Notes: generated by a model not told the origin, from the letters alone. DNA of 64,000 nucleotides from IDS-8 sp964424805 (GCA_964424805.1 CAYRKH010000004.1:38316-102315); one strand, 5' to 3'; shown: positions 54,938-63,241, counted from the stretch's first letter. Numbers and translations: made by a program.

Positions 54938-55810
54938 TCACAGGTTCTCGAAGAAGTCGATCGACTTCTTCAAGGCACCGAAAGGAAAGACGTGAATGCC
55001 GCTGATGGCAGCGCCGGTTGATTCGGCCTTGTAGCGCGCCAGCGGCGGCAGCATGGCCTCCGGCGTCCAGCGGCCGAGCAGGTGCATGCCGGCATCCGGC
55101 CGCCGGGCAAGCAGCCGCGAGGAGGCTCCGATGCCGCACTGCAGCGCGTAGCGCAGCAGCGTCTGTGCCTTGGCTGGGCCCGGCACGCCGATGCGCACCG
55201 GTAGCTCGATGCCTTCCTGCCGCAGGGTCCCGAGCCAGCCGATTACCGGATCTGCGGAGAAGGCAAACTGGGTGACGATCCACATCCGCGTGCCGGTCTC
55301 GGCGGCATAGGCGCGCTTGCGGTGCAGCGCGTCGAGCAGCGCGCGTGCATCCGCTACCGGGTGACCTTCGGGGTGTCCGGCAATGCCGACGTCGCAGAAC
55401 CCGTGCGCCTGCAGCAGGCCGGTGTCGAGGATCTCGAGAGTGCTCCTGAACGGGCCGGCCGGCCGGCGGCGATCCCCGGCAATCAGCAGCAGGGCGGTAG
55501 CGCCCGCCTCTGCCAGGCGAGCAAGCTGCTCGTCCAGCTTCGCGCGGCTGGTTGCCGCGCGCGCCGTCACGTGCGGCACGGCGCGAAAACCCTCGGCCGT
55601 CAGCCGCCTGCAGGCACGAACCGTGTCCGCCATTGATGAGCGCGGCAGGTAGGGCACGTAGACGCAGGTGCCGGGCGGCAGCAGGCTCGCCAGCGAACCG
55701 GCACGCTGGAGCTGCCGCGGCGTCGCTTCGATCGAGAAACCTTCGACGAGTGGTCGCAGCGACATCGGATCAGGCGCGTCCGCAAGGATCGAAACACGCA
55801 GGTTTGTCAT
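54938..55810 (-). CDS. methylenetetrahydrofolate reductase-like protein
   Basis: 290 residues; TIM-barrel MetF/MTHFR-type. Visible elements: FSIEATPRQL at the start, PHVTARAATSRAKLDEQLARL, LLIAGDRR, VGIAGHPEGHP and TQFAFSADPVI, all matching the flavin and folate pocket of the family. It probably interconverts 5-methyl-THF and 5,10-methylene-THF. Being between the DmdA-like methyltransferase and the dehydrogenase, it would oxidise the methyl-THF made by the first. Adjacent gene starts 2 bp after its stop. Substrate direction is inferred from context. Confidence 0.86.
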   Translation of the reverse strand: MTNLRVSILADAPDPMSLRPLVEGFSIEATPRQLQRAGSLASLLPPGTCVYVPYLPRSSMADTVRACRRLTAEGFRAVPHVTARAATSRAKLDEQLARLAEAGATALLLIAGDRRRPAGPFRSTLEILDTGLLQAHGFCDVGIAGHPEGHPVADARALLDALHRKRAYAAETGTRMWIVTQFAFSADPVIGWLGTLRQEGIELPVRIGVPGPAKAQTLLRYALQCGIGASSRLLARRPDAGMHLLGRWTPEAMLPPLARYKAESTGAAISGIHVFPFGALKKSIDFFENL

Positions 55811-55882
55811 TGCCGGCAGGCCCCGCTGGTGAATGCAAGAGGACCGCCCATGTTCATGAAATGGGGGCGGTCACCCCGTTGC

Positions 55883-57262
55883 TCAATACGCGAAGTCGCG
55901 TCCGCTCTTTTTCGCGACTTCGCGCGAGTTCGGATTCACCGACTCCCGGAAAGGGACCTCGACTACTTCCGCTTCCACCGGCACTCCCGGCACCTCCGCG
56001 TACTCGTCCGGCAGCATGACCGAAAGCTTCGTGCCGATGTCCTTCAGGCCGACAGGGACGTGGCAGAGCGCGATGTTGGTGCCGAGCTCCGGCGAGTACC
56101 AGGGCGACGTAACGTAGCCGACGGGATCGCCGCCGTCGGGCCCGGAGATGAGCCAGAAGTCCGGTGCGTAATCGGTGATGGGCTTGCCGCCCAGCTTGAT
56201 GCCCGCGAGCGTCAGCTTGAACGGATAGCGCCCGGCGTCGATCTCGGCGCGCACCGCTTCGAGCCGCTCCTTGCCGACGTAATCGGCCTGCTTCTCGCGC
56301 GGGACCTGGTAGGCCAGGTTGCACTGGAACGGCATCATCTCCTGGTCCATGTCCTGGCCCCAGGACAGGATGCCGGCGGCAATGCGCCGGTGGTGCGCCG
56401 GCGCGATCACCATGAGGTTGTGCCGTCCGCCCGCTTCGAGCACGGCATTCCACATGTCCTCGGCGTGCAGGGTCGCGTCGATAAGGTAGATCTCGTAGCC
56501 CTTCTCGCCGGTGAAACCGGTCTGCGACACGATGACGTCATGCCCCGCCACCTGCCCTTTCATGAGGCCGTAGAAGGGAATGTCGCGAACCGCGTCGCCG
56601 AACAGGTCGACCATCAGCGCCTCCGATTTCGGCCCCTGGATCTGCACGGGACAGACGTCGATCTCACCTATCGAGACGCGAAAGCCCTTGCCGACGTTGA
56701 CGCCGCGCAGCCACCATTCGATGTCGCTGTCGGAGAGTGAGAACCAGAACTCGTCCTCGGCCAGCCGGAGCAGCACGGGATCGTTCAGCACGCCGCCCGC
56801 CTCGTTGCAGAGGATGACGTACTTGCCGTGCATCGGCTTGATGCGCGTGGCATCACGGGTGATCACGTAGTTGACGAACGCCTCGGCGTCCGGCCCCGTG
56901 ACGCGGATCTGGCGCTCGACCGCCACGTTCCACATCGTCACGTGGTTGACCAGTGCGTCGTACTCGACCATCGCACCGCCGTCTTCCGGGCGCACGTAGC
57001 CGCGCGGGTGGTAGACGCGGTTGTAGATCGTAGCGCGCCAGCAGCCGGCTTCGTGCGACAGGTGCCAGTAGGGCGACTTCCGGACGCGCGTGGAGATGAG
57101 CATCTCCACCGGCGTACGGCCGGACTGGCGCAGGTTGTAAGGCACCCGGCGGTCCGACTGGTCGACCGTTGTGCAGTGCCGCGCCTGGTTCCCGACCAGG
57201 GTACCTCCGTTCGCAGCCGTGCCCGTTAGCGGTTCGGCCGCAGCCTTCTCCACGAATGTCAT
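55883..57262 (-). CDS. DmdA-like aminomethyltransferase (GcvT family)
   Basis: 459 residues. N-terminal STRVRKSPYWHL then YNRVYHPRG and VNHVTMWNVAVERQIRVTGPDA, followed by LNDPVLLRLAEDEFWFSLSDSD, matching DMSP demethylase DmdA and related THF methyltransferases. Proteins of this group take a methyl from DMSP, or in some relatives another methylated donor, onto THF. Together with MetF-like and dehydrogenase genes and a BCCT transporter the donor may be betaine or DMSP; sequence alone cannot choose. ATG 57262 follows GAGGA by about 8 bases. I found no riboswitch in the 223 bp upstream. Confidence 0.84.
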   Translation of the reverse strand: MTFVEKAAAEPLTGTAANGGTLVGNQARHCTTVDQSDRRVPYNLRQSGRTPVEMLISTRVRKSPYWHLSHEAGCWRATIYNRVYHPRGYVRPEDGGAMVEYDALVNHVTMWNVAVERQIRVTGPDAEAFVNYVITRDATRIKPMHGKYVILCNEAGGVLNDPVLLRLAEDEFWFSLSDSDIEWWLRGVNVGKGFRVSIGEIDVCPVQIQGPKSEALMVDLFGDAVRDIPFYGLMKGQVAGHDVIVSQTGFTGEKGYEIYLIDATLHAEDMWNAVLEAGGRHNLMVIAPAHHRRIAAGILSWGQDMDQEMMPFQCNLAYQVPREKQADYVGKERLEAVRAEIDAGRYPFKLTLAGIKLGGKPITDYAPDFWLISGPDGGDPVGYVTSPWYSPELGTNIALCHVPVGLKDIGTKLSVMLPDEYAEVPGVPVEAEVVEVPFRESVNPNSREVAKKSGRDFAY

Positions 57263-57485
57263 CTTCCGATCCTCATAGAAGTGGTGTGCCCGTGAGGCGG
57301 AAGGTGCAGGAATCGCAAACAAGCCGCTTTCCCAATCGCGACACTTAGTAGCCGGAAGTCGCCATGCCGTATCCAAGGGCGGGTGGTCCTTGTCGCAACG
57401 CGAGGGCGCCAGGAAACGCACGCCCGGCGGACCGCCGGTCGGCAACTATACTTACCTTATCGATAGCGGATCCGGAGAACCTGCC

Positions 57486-57827
57486 ATGGCAGATCGTGGA
57501 GAAACATCACTGTTCGTTTGCGCACTCTGGATGATCGGCATCAGCCTGGTCCTGTTCTTCCTGCCGGCGCTGAACGGGCTTATCGGCGGAGCGGTCGGCG
57601 GCTACAAGGCCGGCTCGGCGACGCGGGGCTTGAGCGCCGCGATACTGCCGGCGATCATTTCCGGCATCGGTATCTGGCTGCTGCTGACACTCTTCGATGC
57701 GCCGATACTCGGTTTCCTCGCGGGCCTGGCCGTCGGCGTGTGGGCGCTGATCTCGAGCATCGGGTTGCTTATCGGAGCCGCGCTTGGCGGCGCGGTATCG
57801 CCGGGTTCATCCGCCACCGCGTTCTGA
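57486..57827 (+). CDS. small membrane protein, four segments, unknown
   Basis: 113 residues with about 3-4 hydrophobic helices and Gly-rich turns (LIGGAVGGYKAGS, GFLAGLAVGVWALISSIGLLIGAALGGA), like DUF5518-type proteins. ATG 57486 has GGAGAA 6 bases upstream. Function unknown; it is divergent from dmdA-like and followed by a REP copy 15 bp after its stop. Confidence 0.68.
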   Translation: MADRGETSLFVCALWMIGISLVLFFLPALNGLIGGAVGGYKAGSATRGLSAAILPAIISGIGIWLLLTLFDAPILGFLAGLAVGVWALISSIGLLIGAALGGAVSPGSSATAF

Positions 57828-57842
57828 GCGCGCGTTACGCCT

Positions 57843-57872
57843 GTAGGAGCGCGCACTGCGCGCGATGCCACG
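57843..57872 (+). repeat. single REP copy
   Basis: Forward copy with GTAGGAG head, 15 bp after the stop codon of the small membrane protein gene; here the head does not form the stop. Confidence 0.9.
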
Positions 57873-57919
57873 TTCGTCGCCGCGGGATCCCGGGGGCAGG
57901 CGGCAGATCGGGCGCTCCT

Positions 57920-58255
57920 TTAGACCAGCCGTTCGATCAGCAGGTTCAGGAGCGTGAGCAACAGGCTGCCGAGAAGCGCCGCCCCGAACCCGCTGATCCG
58001 GATTCCCGGCACGAGCGCGGCGACCAGCCAGAGCATGAGCGCGTTGATGACGAACAGGAACAACCCGAGCGTCAGGAGCGTGATCGGCAGCGTGAGCAGG
58101 ATCATGATCGGCCGCACGATGGCGTTCACGATACCGAGGACGATCGCGCCGAAGAGGGCAGCGCTGAAACCGCTCACGTAGACACCGCCGACAACCCGCG
58201 CCACGATGAGCAGCGCACCCGCGGTGAGCACCAGGTGCAAGAGGAAGGCGAGCAT
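57920..58255 (-). CDS. phage-holin-family (PF04020-type) four-helix membrane protein
   Basis: 111 residues, four hydrophobic helices (AFLLHLVLTAGALLIVA, SAALFGAIVLGIVNAIV, MILLTLPITLLTLGLFLFV, GAALLGSLLLTLLNLLI) with the NAIVRPI motif seen in these small proteins. Despite the family name most members are chromosomal and of unknown function. The start is 2 bp after the stop of a 34-residue ORF, so they are coupled. Confidence 0.85.
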   Translation of the reverse strand: MLAFLLHLVLTAGALLIVARVVGGVYVSGFSAALFGAIVLGIVNAIVRPIMILLTLPITLLTLGLFLFVINALMLWLVAALVPGIRISGFGAALLGSLLLTLLNLLIERLV

Positions 58256-58257
58256 CG

Positions 58258-58362
58258 TCAGGCGCCCCGACTGGCTGGCGGCATGTCCCGGTCCTTCAGC
58301 ATCTGTGCCGCGGCCCCAATGACGGCGGCTGGAGTGCCCTTTGTCAGGAATGCGTAGTTCAT
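58258..58362 (-). CDS. 34-residue ORF upstream of holin-like gene
   Basis: Reads MNYAFLTKGTPAAVIGAAAQ then MLKDRDMPPASRGA. GGAG lies 8 bases before the ATG, and the stop is 2 bp before the holin-like start. Lies 15 bp after phzF on the same strand. Mildly amphipathic; too short for a family call. The good start signal argues for translation, but it may only be a coupling leader. Confidence 0.48.
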   Translation of the reverse strand: MNYAFLTKGTPAAVIGAAAQMLKDRDMPPASRGA

Positions 58363-58377
58363 GAGTTCAGCTCCATT

Positions 58378-59217
58378 CTATCCGAGTTCGACGGCATTTC
58401 CGCTGACGGTGATCCCGCCGCTCGACGGGATCGACACGGTGATGCGACTCGGGCGGCCCATGGCTTCACCCTGGCGGATGAGCAGCGTGGCCGGAGCCTC
58501 GAGCAGGCCGGCGTCGCGCAGGTAGCCGCCCAGCGCGGCAGCCGCGGCACCGGTGGCGGGGTCCTCGACCACGCCACCCACCGGAAAGGGATTCCGGGCA
58601 TGGAAGACGGACTCCGACTCGCGCCAAACGAGCTGGACCGTGATGAGCCCGGCCTCCAGCATCAGTGCTTTCAGCTTCCCGAAATCGTAGTCGAGATCGG
58701 CAAGGCGCCCGGCGCTGCTCGCGCCGATCACGAGGTGCCACGCCCCGGCGAACGCCAGCGCCGGCGGGAGCGAAGGATCCAGCTCCGTGCTTCGCCAGCG
58801 CAACGCCGCCAGCACGGCCTGGAGCAGGCCGGGCGGTGCCGCACGGTGCTCCGGCGGGACCGAGGTAAGCGCAGCCTCTGCCGTACCGTGCGCTTCCCGC
58901 ACGGCGACCCTGACGTCGCCGGCCGCGGTTTGCAAGCGATAGTTGCCGGGACCGTCGAGCTTGCCGAGCTGGACGCCCGCGGCGATCGTCGCGTGACCGC
59001 AGAACGGAACCTCGGCCTCCGGGCTGAAATAGCGTGCCCTACGGGTGGCGCCGGTGCCCGGGGCGACGAACACGGTCTCGGAATAGCCGACCTCTGCCGC
59101 GATGCGCTGCATCTGCTGTGGCTCCGGGAATGCATCGCCGATCCAGACCCCTGCGGGATTGCCGCCGGCCGGATCGGTGGTAAACGCGCTCAGGCGGTAC
59201 AGGGCACCGGACGTCAC
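58378..59217 (-). CDS. PhzF-family isomerase/epimerase-like protein
   Basis: 279 residues. The N-terminal AFTTDPAGGNPAGVW, the catalytic Glu in EVGYSETVF and the second-half FCGHATIAAG are typical of PhzF. C-terminal GVVEDPATGAAAAALGGYL also matches. PhzF isomerises trans-2,3-dihydro-3-hydroxyanthranilate in phenazine synthesis, but most homologues are of unknown role; no other phenazine genes are seen. The start GTG overlaps the acetyltransferase stop by 4 bp (GTGA), so the two are coupled. Confidence 0.9.
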   Translation of the reverse strand: MTSGALYRLSAFTTDPAGGNPAGVWIGDAFPEPQQMQRIAAEVGYSETVFVAPGTGATRRARYFSPEAEVPFCGHATIAAGVQLGKLDGPGNYRLQTAAGDVRVAVREAHGTAEAALTSVPPEHRAAPPGLLQAVLAALRWRSTELDPSLPPALAFAGAWHLVIGASSAGRLADLDYDFGKLKALMLEAGLITVQLVWRESESVFHARNPFPVGGVVEDPATGAAAAALGGYLRDAGLLEAPATLLIRQGEAMGRPSRITVSIPSSGGITVSGNAVELG

Positions 59218-59699
59218 GGGACCTCGATGTCGAAATGCAGCACGTCTTCGCGAACCCCGAGCTTTGAGTAGAGGGCTATGGCCGGGGCGTCCCCCTCGTC
59301 CGCCTGCACGAAAATGACGTACGCGCCGCGCGCCGCGGCGATCTTCTGCAGCTCCCGGATCAATGCCGTCGCGATGCCTTCGCGGCGGTGCGCTTCGGCA
59401 ACGGCCAGGTCGTAAATATACATTTTGCTGCGCGGCTGCTCGTACTTTGGCAGCTCGTAAGCGGCGATACCGCCTGCGACCTCGTCGCCTTTCAGCGCGG
59501 CCAGCGCGATGAAATGATCCCGGGCGAGCAGGCGCTCCAGGTAAGCGGCATTCGGCTGCTTGCCGCGGTGGAGCGCCACCTCGTCAAATGCTTCCGCGAA
59601 CATCGCCGACACAGCCTTCATCAGGGGAACGTCACCCGGCCCCAGCAGCCGGATGACGCAATCGGCGCCGGAACTCGTGCTCGGGTCGGCTCTTGCCAT
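59214..59699 (-). CDS. AAC(3)-I-like aminoglycoside N-acetyltransferase (GNAT)
   Basis: 161 residues, a single GNAT domain. It matches AAC(3)-I proteins closely in the core: FIALAALKGDEVAGG, AAYELPKYEQPRS, MYIYDLAV, HRREGIATALIRELQ (acetyl-CoA loop), GAYVIFVQADEGD, PAIALYSKLGVRE and LHFDIEVP. AAC(3)-I enzymes acetylate the 3-amino group of gentamicin-type aminoglycosides. This is a chromosomal, phzF-coupled homologue with no mobile marker, so a native acceptor is also possible. I recall the family sequence from memory; identity is not measured. Confidence 0.82.
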   Translation of the reverse strand: MARADPSTSSGADCVIRLLGPGDVPLMKAVSAMFAEAFDEVALHRGKQPNAAYLERLLARDHFIALAALKGDEVAGGIAAYELPKYEQPRSKMYIYDLAVAEAHRREGIATALIRELQKIAAARGAYVIFVQADEGDAPAIALYSKLGVREDVLHFDIEVP

Positions 59700-59705
59700 C
59701 GGGGT

Positions 59706-60521
59706 TCAGGACTCCATCGCATCGCCGTACGCCCCGTTGTCGTACAGTTGCAGATGATCCGGAGGGTTCAACAACCGCTTTCGAGGCACGGTCTTGAGAA
59801 GCGCGTACTCTTCTATCAGCGGCTTGAACTTTTCCCGCCCCAGGTCGCTCAGGCAATTGTAAAAGAGCAGTATGAGCTCCAAGCTCGAAAGCTGCGCGCG
59901 AACAAGATTCGTATACAGCCGCTTGTCCTCGAGCTCACTTTGGTCAACTAGCTTGACTATGTTGTAGAGACTGCGGAAATAGTGCCCTACCTCCGCTTGA
60001 TTTGCCTCGAAGAACGTATGATACGTCCGCCGTATTCGTTCTGTTTCATCTTCGGAACCGTGCTGCGCCAGGTTTTGGCTCCAGAGCTTTTTGAGATTGT
60101 CATAGAAAAACTGAAAACAATCCCGGCCCTTCAGAACTCTGTTTCCGGAGAACTGAAGGTCAATGGAATTGGTAATCTCATTCTGAAGTCGAAGAAGCTG
60201 GAAAAAGGTCGCTTCGAAATTTTGCTTCCTCAATGTCCGGTTCTGCGCCTCCAGCTGCTCTTTCTGGCCTTGTAGCTCCAAGCGGGTCAGCTCGAGCTCT
60301 CTCCGCTGCAGGCGCAATTCTTCCCTCTGCAGGAGGATCGCGTAAATGACTCCTGCAAATGCCAATCCGGAGAAAAGCGCGTTAACAGCGCCGAACATGT
60401 CGCCAAAGGTTCCGCGATCCGGGTCGTCATAAAGCAGGTATCCGGTCGCCACCCATGCAAGGATGACAGAGAGGCCGACGAGGAGAATCAGGCGATGGCT
60501 GCTGTGCGACGGATCAGTCAT
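59706..60521 (-). CDS. putative phage abortive-infection protein (PutAbiC-like)
   Basis: 271 residues: two membrane helices (about 11-30 and 44-65), then a coiled coil (66-100, RLQRRELELTRLELQGQKE) and a helical domain with ATFFQLLRLQNEI, YHTFFEANQAEVGHYFRSLYNIVK and FYNCLSDLGREKFKPLIEEY. This combination is typical of the putative AbiC phage abortive-infection family (PF16872). Base composition by eye is clearly more AT-rich than in neighbours, suggesting acquisition. The Shine-Dalgarno is weak. A single-gene defence element is possible but not shown by sequence. Confidence 0.8.
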   Translation of the reverse strand: MTDPSHSSHRLILLVGLSVILAWVATGYLLYDDPDRGTFGDMFGAVNALFSGLAFAGVIYAILLQREELRLQRRELELTRLELQGQKEQLEAQNRTLRKQNFEATFFQLLRLQNEITNSIDLQFSGNRVLKGRDCFQFFYDNLKKLWSQNLAQHGSEDETERIRRTYHTFFEANQAEVGHYFRSLYNIVKLVDQSELEDKRLYTNLVRAQLSSLELILLFYNCLSDLGREKFKPLIEEYALLKTVPRKRLLNPPDHLQLYDNGAYGDAMES

Positions 60522-60774
60522 TGCATCTTGTTGTCGAGATCCACAATGGTCACCTAACCACTCCGGCAGATTCGAACGGATCAGGGGCGCAGTTTCAGCA
60601 AGGTGCTTGGCAGAAACCTGAACCCGCTCTTGACCAGCGCCTCCGCTCTCTTAGCCGCGACTATTATAGCGCAGCATACCTGGTCAGAAAGATCCAGCAG
60701 CGTCGCGACGTGTCGGCGCGTGATAACGCAACACTGTCAAACTTCGAATTGCGCATCGCAACGGCCTGCGGAGC
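60522..60774. other. non-coding region, nothing recognised
   Basis: No convincing coding frame, RNA or repeat in about 250 bp between the abortive-infection gene start and the terminator. Base composition is mixed. Confidence 0.6.
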
Positions 60775-60809
60775 AAAAAAAAAAAGCGCGGCCTCAACGA
60801 GCGCCGCGC
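60775..60809 (-). terminator. intrinsic terminator of the cytochrome-peroxidase-like gene
   Basis: On the minus strand GCGCGGC pairs with GCCGCGC (7 bp) across a 10-base loop and is followed by eleven U. It begins 20 bp after the stop at 60829. The clearest rho-independent terminator in the window. Confidence 0.9.
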
Positions 60810-60828
60810 CCGATGCCTTGCTATCGCG

Positions 60829-62343
60829 CTACAGGGATTTCAGGTACTCAGCAATATCGTGTTCCTCGGACGGTGTGAGCTCCAGCTGCAATTTATCGTT
60901 GTAGAGGCCTACCGCCTCCTCGAGCGTAGCCGCGGAGCCGTCGTGGAAGTACGGTGGATGCGCCCAGACCCCAGGCAGCGGCGTGGTACGCCAGCGCTTG
61001 GACGCCGAACGTTCCACGTAGGTCGCATCGGCGGAGGGAGTCGTATCGGCATCGTGCAGGGTGTCGTTGGCATCCGTGAACTGGGCGCCGGTGTGGCAGG
61101 TGGCGCAAGTCGCCTTACCCTTGAACAGTTCCTCGCCGCGTGCTGCAGCGACCTCATCGAAGAACGTCGGCAAACCATGCGCATCGGCAAAGTCCTGCAT
61201 TCCCTGGTTATTCTCCACTACGTCCAGGCTCGGGGCCGCAAGAGACAGTTGATAAGCCTGCAGGGCCGGGAGGTAATTGGTGACGCAATCGAACTTGCCG
61301 TCAGTTTCGACGTTATCGGCGGGGACCGTGATCGTGGTCCCGTCCGGCCCGCCTGCAGCCGAGCCGGCTGCTAATGCGATGTCGGCAACGCAGTCCACGC
61401 CATCCCCTCGCTGATCGCGGTTTATCGGGTCGCTATTGTTTTGCAAGGGGTCAGGCAGCCGAGGATCGGAGAATACGCCCTGGCCACCCATCTGGGTCAC
61501 CGCCACGTACCGGTTCCAGTAAGCCAGTTCCGAACCGTCACCGGTAAAGATGGCGCTGTGAACGTTATCGAGTCCGAATACCGGCGGTATAACCGGTGCA
61601 GGCTCGTCTTTGCCGTCGATATTGAAGCGCGGATCGTACTTGCCGGGGCCCCAGGAGTTGTAGATGACCGCATTCGCGGTGCTTGCAACCGCGGGCGACA
61701 GCGCAATGATCGCCCCTGGATCGAGGTCGCGGTTGGCCCAGCCGTCCAGGCGGTGCCCAATGCCTTGGGGAATAACGGGATTTGCGGCGTGCCCCGCGTT
61801 GTCGACGGTCGAGTGACATAGTGCGCATGTGATACCGACGCGATCCAGGTGGAGCCTGCCGTCGGTGCCCGTCGAAACGGTTCCCTTGACCCCGACGACG
61901 GCGTTCAACTGGATCAACGCCAGCGTGGTCTGAGGATCGTTGAGCGGGATGCTGCCGTCGACGACGCCGTTCACCACGGCGGGCGGCAGCGCGTCCATGT
62001 CCACCTTGAGGCCTACGGCCAGCGCCGTGGCCGGATCGACGGCCGTTTCGATGACCGTGTTCATTTCCAGCACATCGGTCCACTGCTGTTCATCACCGAA
62101 AGTCCAGTAGCGGAAGACGTTCTGGCCCTGCTGGATCAATTCCGCGCTCGCCGCGCTCGCGGTCTCCGGGCCGACGATTTCGCCATCCACGCCGCCGCCA
62201 CGAGCGCCCGCGTGGGTGTCCGGAGGCGCTGCCGGCGGCGGTGTTACCGGGCTGGCCGGTGTGCTGCTATTGTTGTCGCAGGCGCCCGATAACAGTGCCA
62301 AGCCGACGGCTGATACCGCAAAAAGGTTATTCCGTATACCCAT
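60829..62343 (-). CDS. di-heme cytochrome-c peroxidase/MauG-like lipoprotein
   Basis: 504 residues with a lipoprotein signal (LLSGAC, Cys 22). Two haem motifs: CALCH (about residue 175) and CATCH in the C-terminal half, where GEELFKGKATCATCHTGAQFTDAN is followed by the typical KRWRTTPLPGVWAHPPYFHDG, as in bacterial cytochrome c peroxidases and MauG-like enzymes. Probably oxidises an electron donor or substrate in the periplasm with H2O2 or O2. GGAGG lies about 7 bases before ATG 62343. The Ser/Pro/Asn-rich linker after the lipid anchor (about 24-50) is disordered. Confidence 0.9.
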   Translation of the reverse strand: MGIRNNLFAVSAVGLALLSGACDNNSSTPASPVTPPPAAPPDTHAGARGGGVDGEIVGPETASAASAELIQQGQNVFRYWTFGDEQQWTDVLEMNTVIETAVDPATALAVGLKVDMDALPPAVVNGVVDGSIPLNDPQTTLALIQLNAVVGVKGTVSTGTDGRLHLDRVGITCALCHSTVDNAGHAANPVIPQGIGHRLDGWANRDLDPGAIIALSPAVASTANAVIYNSWGPGKYDPRFNIDGKDEPAPVIPPVFGLDNVHSAIFTGDGSELAYWNRYVAVTQMGGQGVFSDPRLPDPLQNNSDPINRDQRGDGVDCVADIALAAGSAAGGPDGTTITVPADNVETDGKFDCVTNYLPALQAYQLSLAAPSLDVVENNQGMQDFADAHGLPTFFDEVAAARGEELFKGKATCATCHTGAQFTDANDTLHDADTTPSADATYVERSASKRWRTTPLPGVWAHPPYFHDGSAATLEEAVGLYNDKLQLELTPSEEHDIAEYLKSL

Positions 62344-62513
62344 TACAGACCCTCCATCAGTGGCTCTCGGGTGTCGTTGTTCCTGCTGGTGTTGATCAGG
62401 ATGCGACAACATCGGGAAAGGTTCCCGATTGAGCTCACAAAGAGGATCACCGGCGGCGCGACCGGGTTCGAGGGGTTTTACCCCGTGACGACCGACGGTT
62501 CAGTCAGGTGCGA

Positions 62514-62585
62514 TCAGGCGGAAGAGAGCGAACTGACCATGACGTAATTGCCGTCCGGATCACGTGTGCGAGTTCCCCGGTGCCG
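62514..62585 (-). pseudogene. remnant of a VOC-family protein C-terminus
   Basis: On the minus strand a frame ends GTRTRDPDGNYVMVSSLSSA and a TGA. The DPDGNYVMV tail is what many glyoxalase/VOC-family proteins show at their C-terminus, but there is no matching N-terminal part: the frame runs into the DHFR-like gene 3' flank. Probably a leftover of a lost cassette or gene. Low confidence because it is short. Confidence 0.35.
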
Positions 62586-62661
62586 GTGTGCGCCGCCAGA
62601 TCATGTGACGGCGAGCCGCCATCGATGTCGCGAGGGGAAACGCGTATTTCGAACGCGATGG

Positions 62662-63222
62662 CTACCGCTTTGGCTCATATTGCAGCGCCACCGCCCCGGA
62701 CCCGAGCTCGAGCCGGTTCACGAGCTTCAAGTCGACATACCTCGACAGCCCCGCGAACAACGTCGGCCCATGGCCCACCAGCCTGGGGTGTACTATGAAC
62801 TCGTACTCATCGATCAGGTCCAGCTCCGCCAACGCCAGCGGGAGCCTCACGCCTCCCGTAAATAACCCCCTGCCCGGCTCCCGCTTGAGCCGCTGAATGG
62901 CCTTGGCCAAATCCCCGTGCACGAGTTCCGCATTCCAGTCAACCCGATCCAACGTACTCGACACGACGTACTTCTTTGCCGCGTGGATCGTCTGGGCAAA
63001 AGGCTCCATCCAATCGGGCATCCAGTCAGGCCTCACGCCCGTCTGCGCCACCGGCCGCCACGCTTCCTCCATCATCTGATAGATCACCCGGCCAAAGATG
63101 AGGGCGTCGGCCTGCGCGAGGTTCTCTGCTGCGTGACGATGCATCTCTTCGTCCGGGACAATTGCGAGATGATCACAGCACCCATCCAGCGTGACGTTGA
63201 TGGAATACCGAAGGGGTCGCAT
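62662..63222 (-). CDS. dihydrofolate reductase-family (RibD C-terminal-like) protein
   Basis: 186 residues. MRPLRYSINVTLDGCCDH then DALIFGRVIYQMM, KYVVSSTLDRVDWNAELV, LFTGGVRLPLALAELDLIDEYEFIVHPRLVGHGPTLF: the DHFR/RibD-C fold with NADPH-binding GG element. Reductase, substrate unknown. ATG 63222 follows AGGAG by about 7 bases. It lies directly after a 20-bp repeat copy that also precedes the VOC gene. Confidence 0.87.
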   Translation of the reverse strand: MRPLRYSINVTLDGCCDHLAIVPDEEMHRHAAENLAQADALIFGRVIYQMMEEAWRPVAQTGVRPDWMPDWMEPFAQTIHAAKKYVVSSTLDRVDWNAELVHGDLAKAIQRLKREPGRGLFTGGVRLPLALAELDLIDEYEFIVHPRLVGHGPTLFAGLSRYVDLKLVNRLELGSGAVALQYEPKR

Positions 63223-63241
63223 TTCGTACTCCTGAAGCAGG

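Noticed and set aside
57263..57485. Riboswitch (glycine or SAM) ahead of the DmdA-like operon
   Set aside because: I found no recognisable conserved core on the minus strand; only a normal leader with a Shine-Dalgarno.
57920..58255. Prophage signal from the holin-like gene
   Set aside because: This four-helix family is mostly chromosomal; no other phage genes, att sites or lysis genes are near.
58378..59217. Phenazine biosynthesis cluster
   Set aside because: Only a lone PhzF homologue is present; no phzA-E or phzG.
60552..60560. ACCTAAC as an integron core site
   Set aside because: A single 7-base match to RYYYAAC without a partner site or hairpin is expected by chance.
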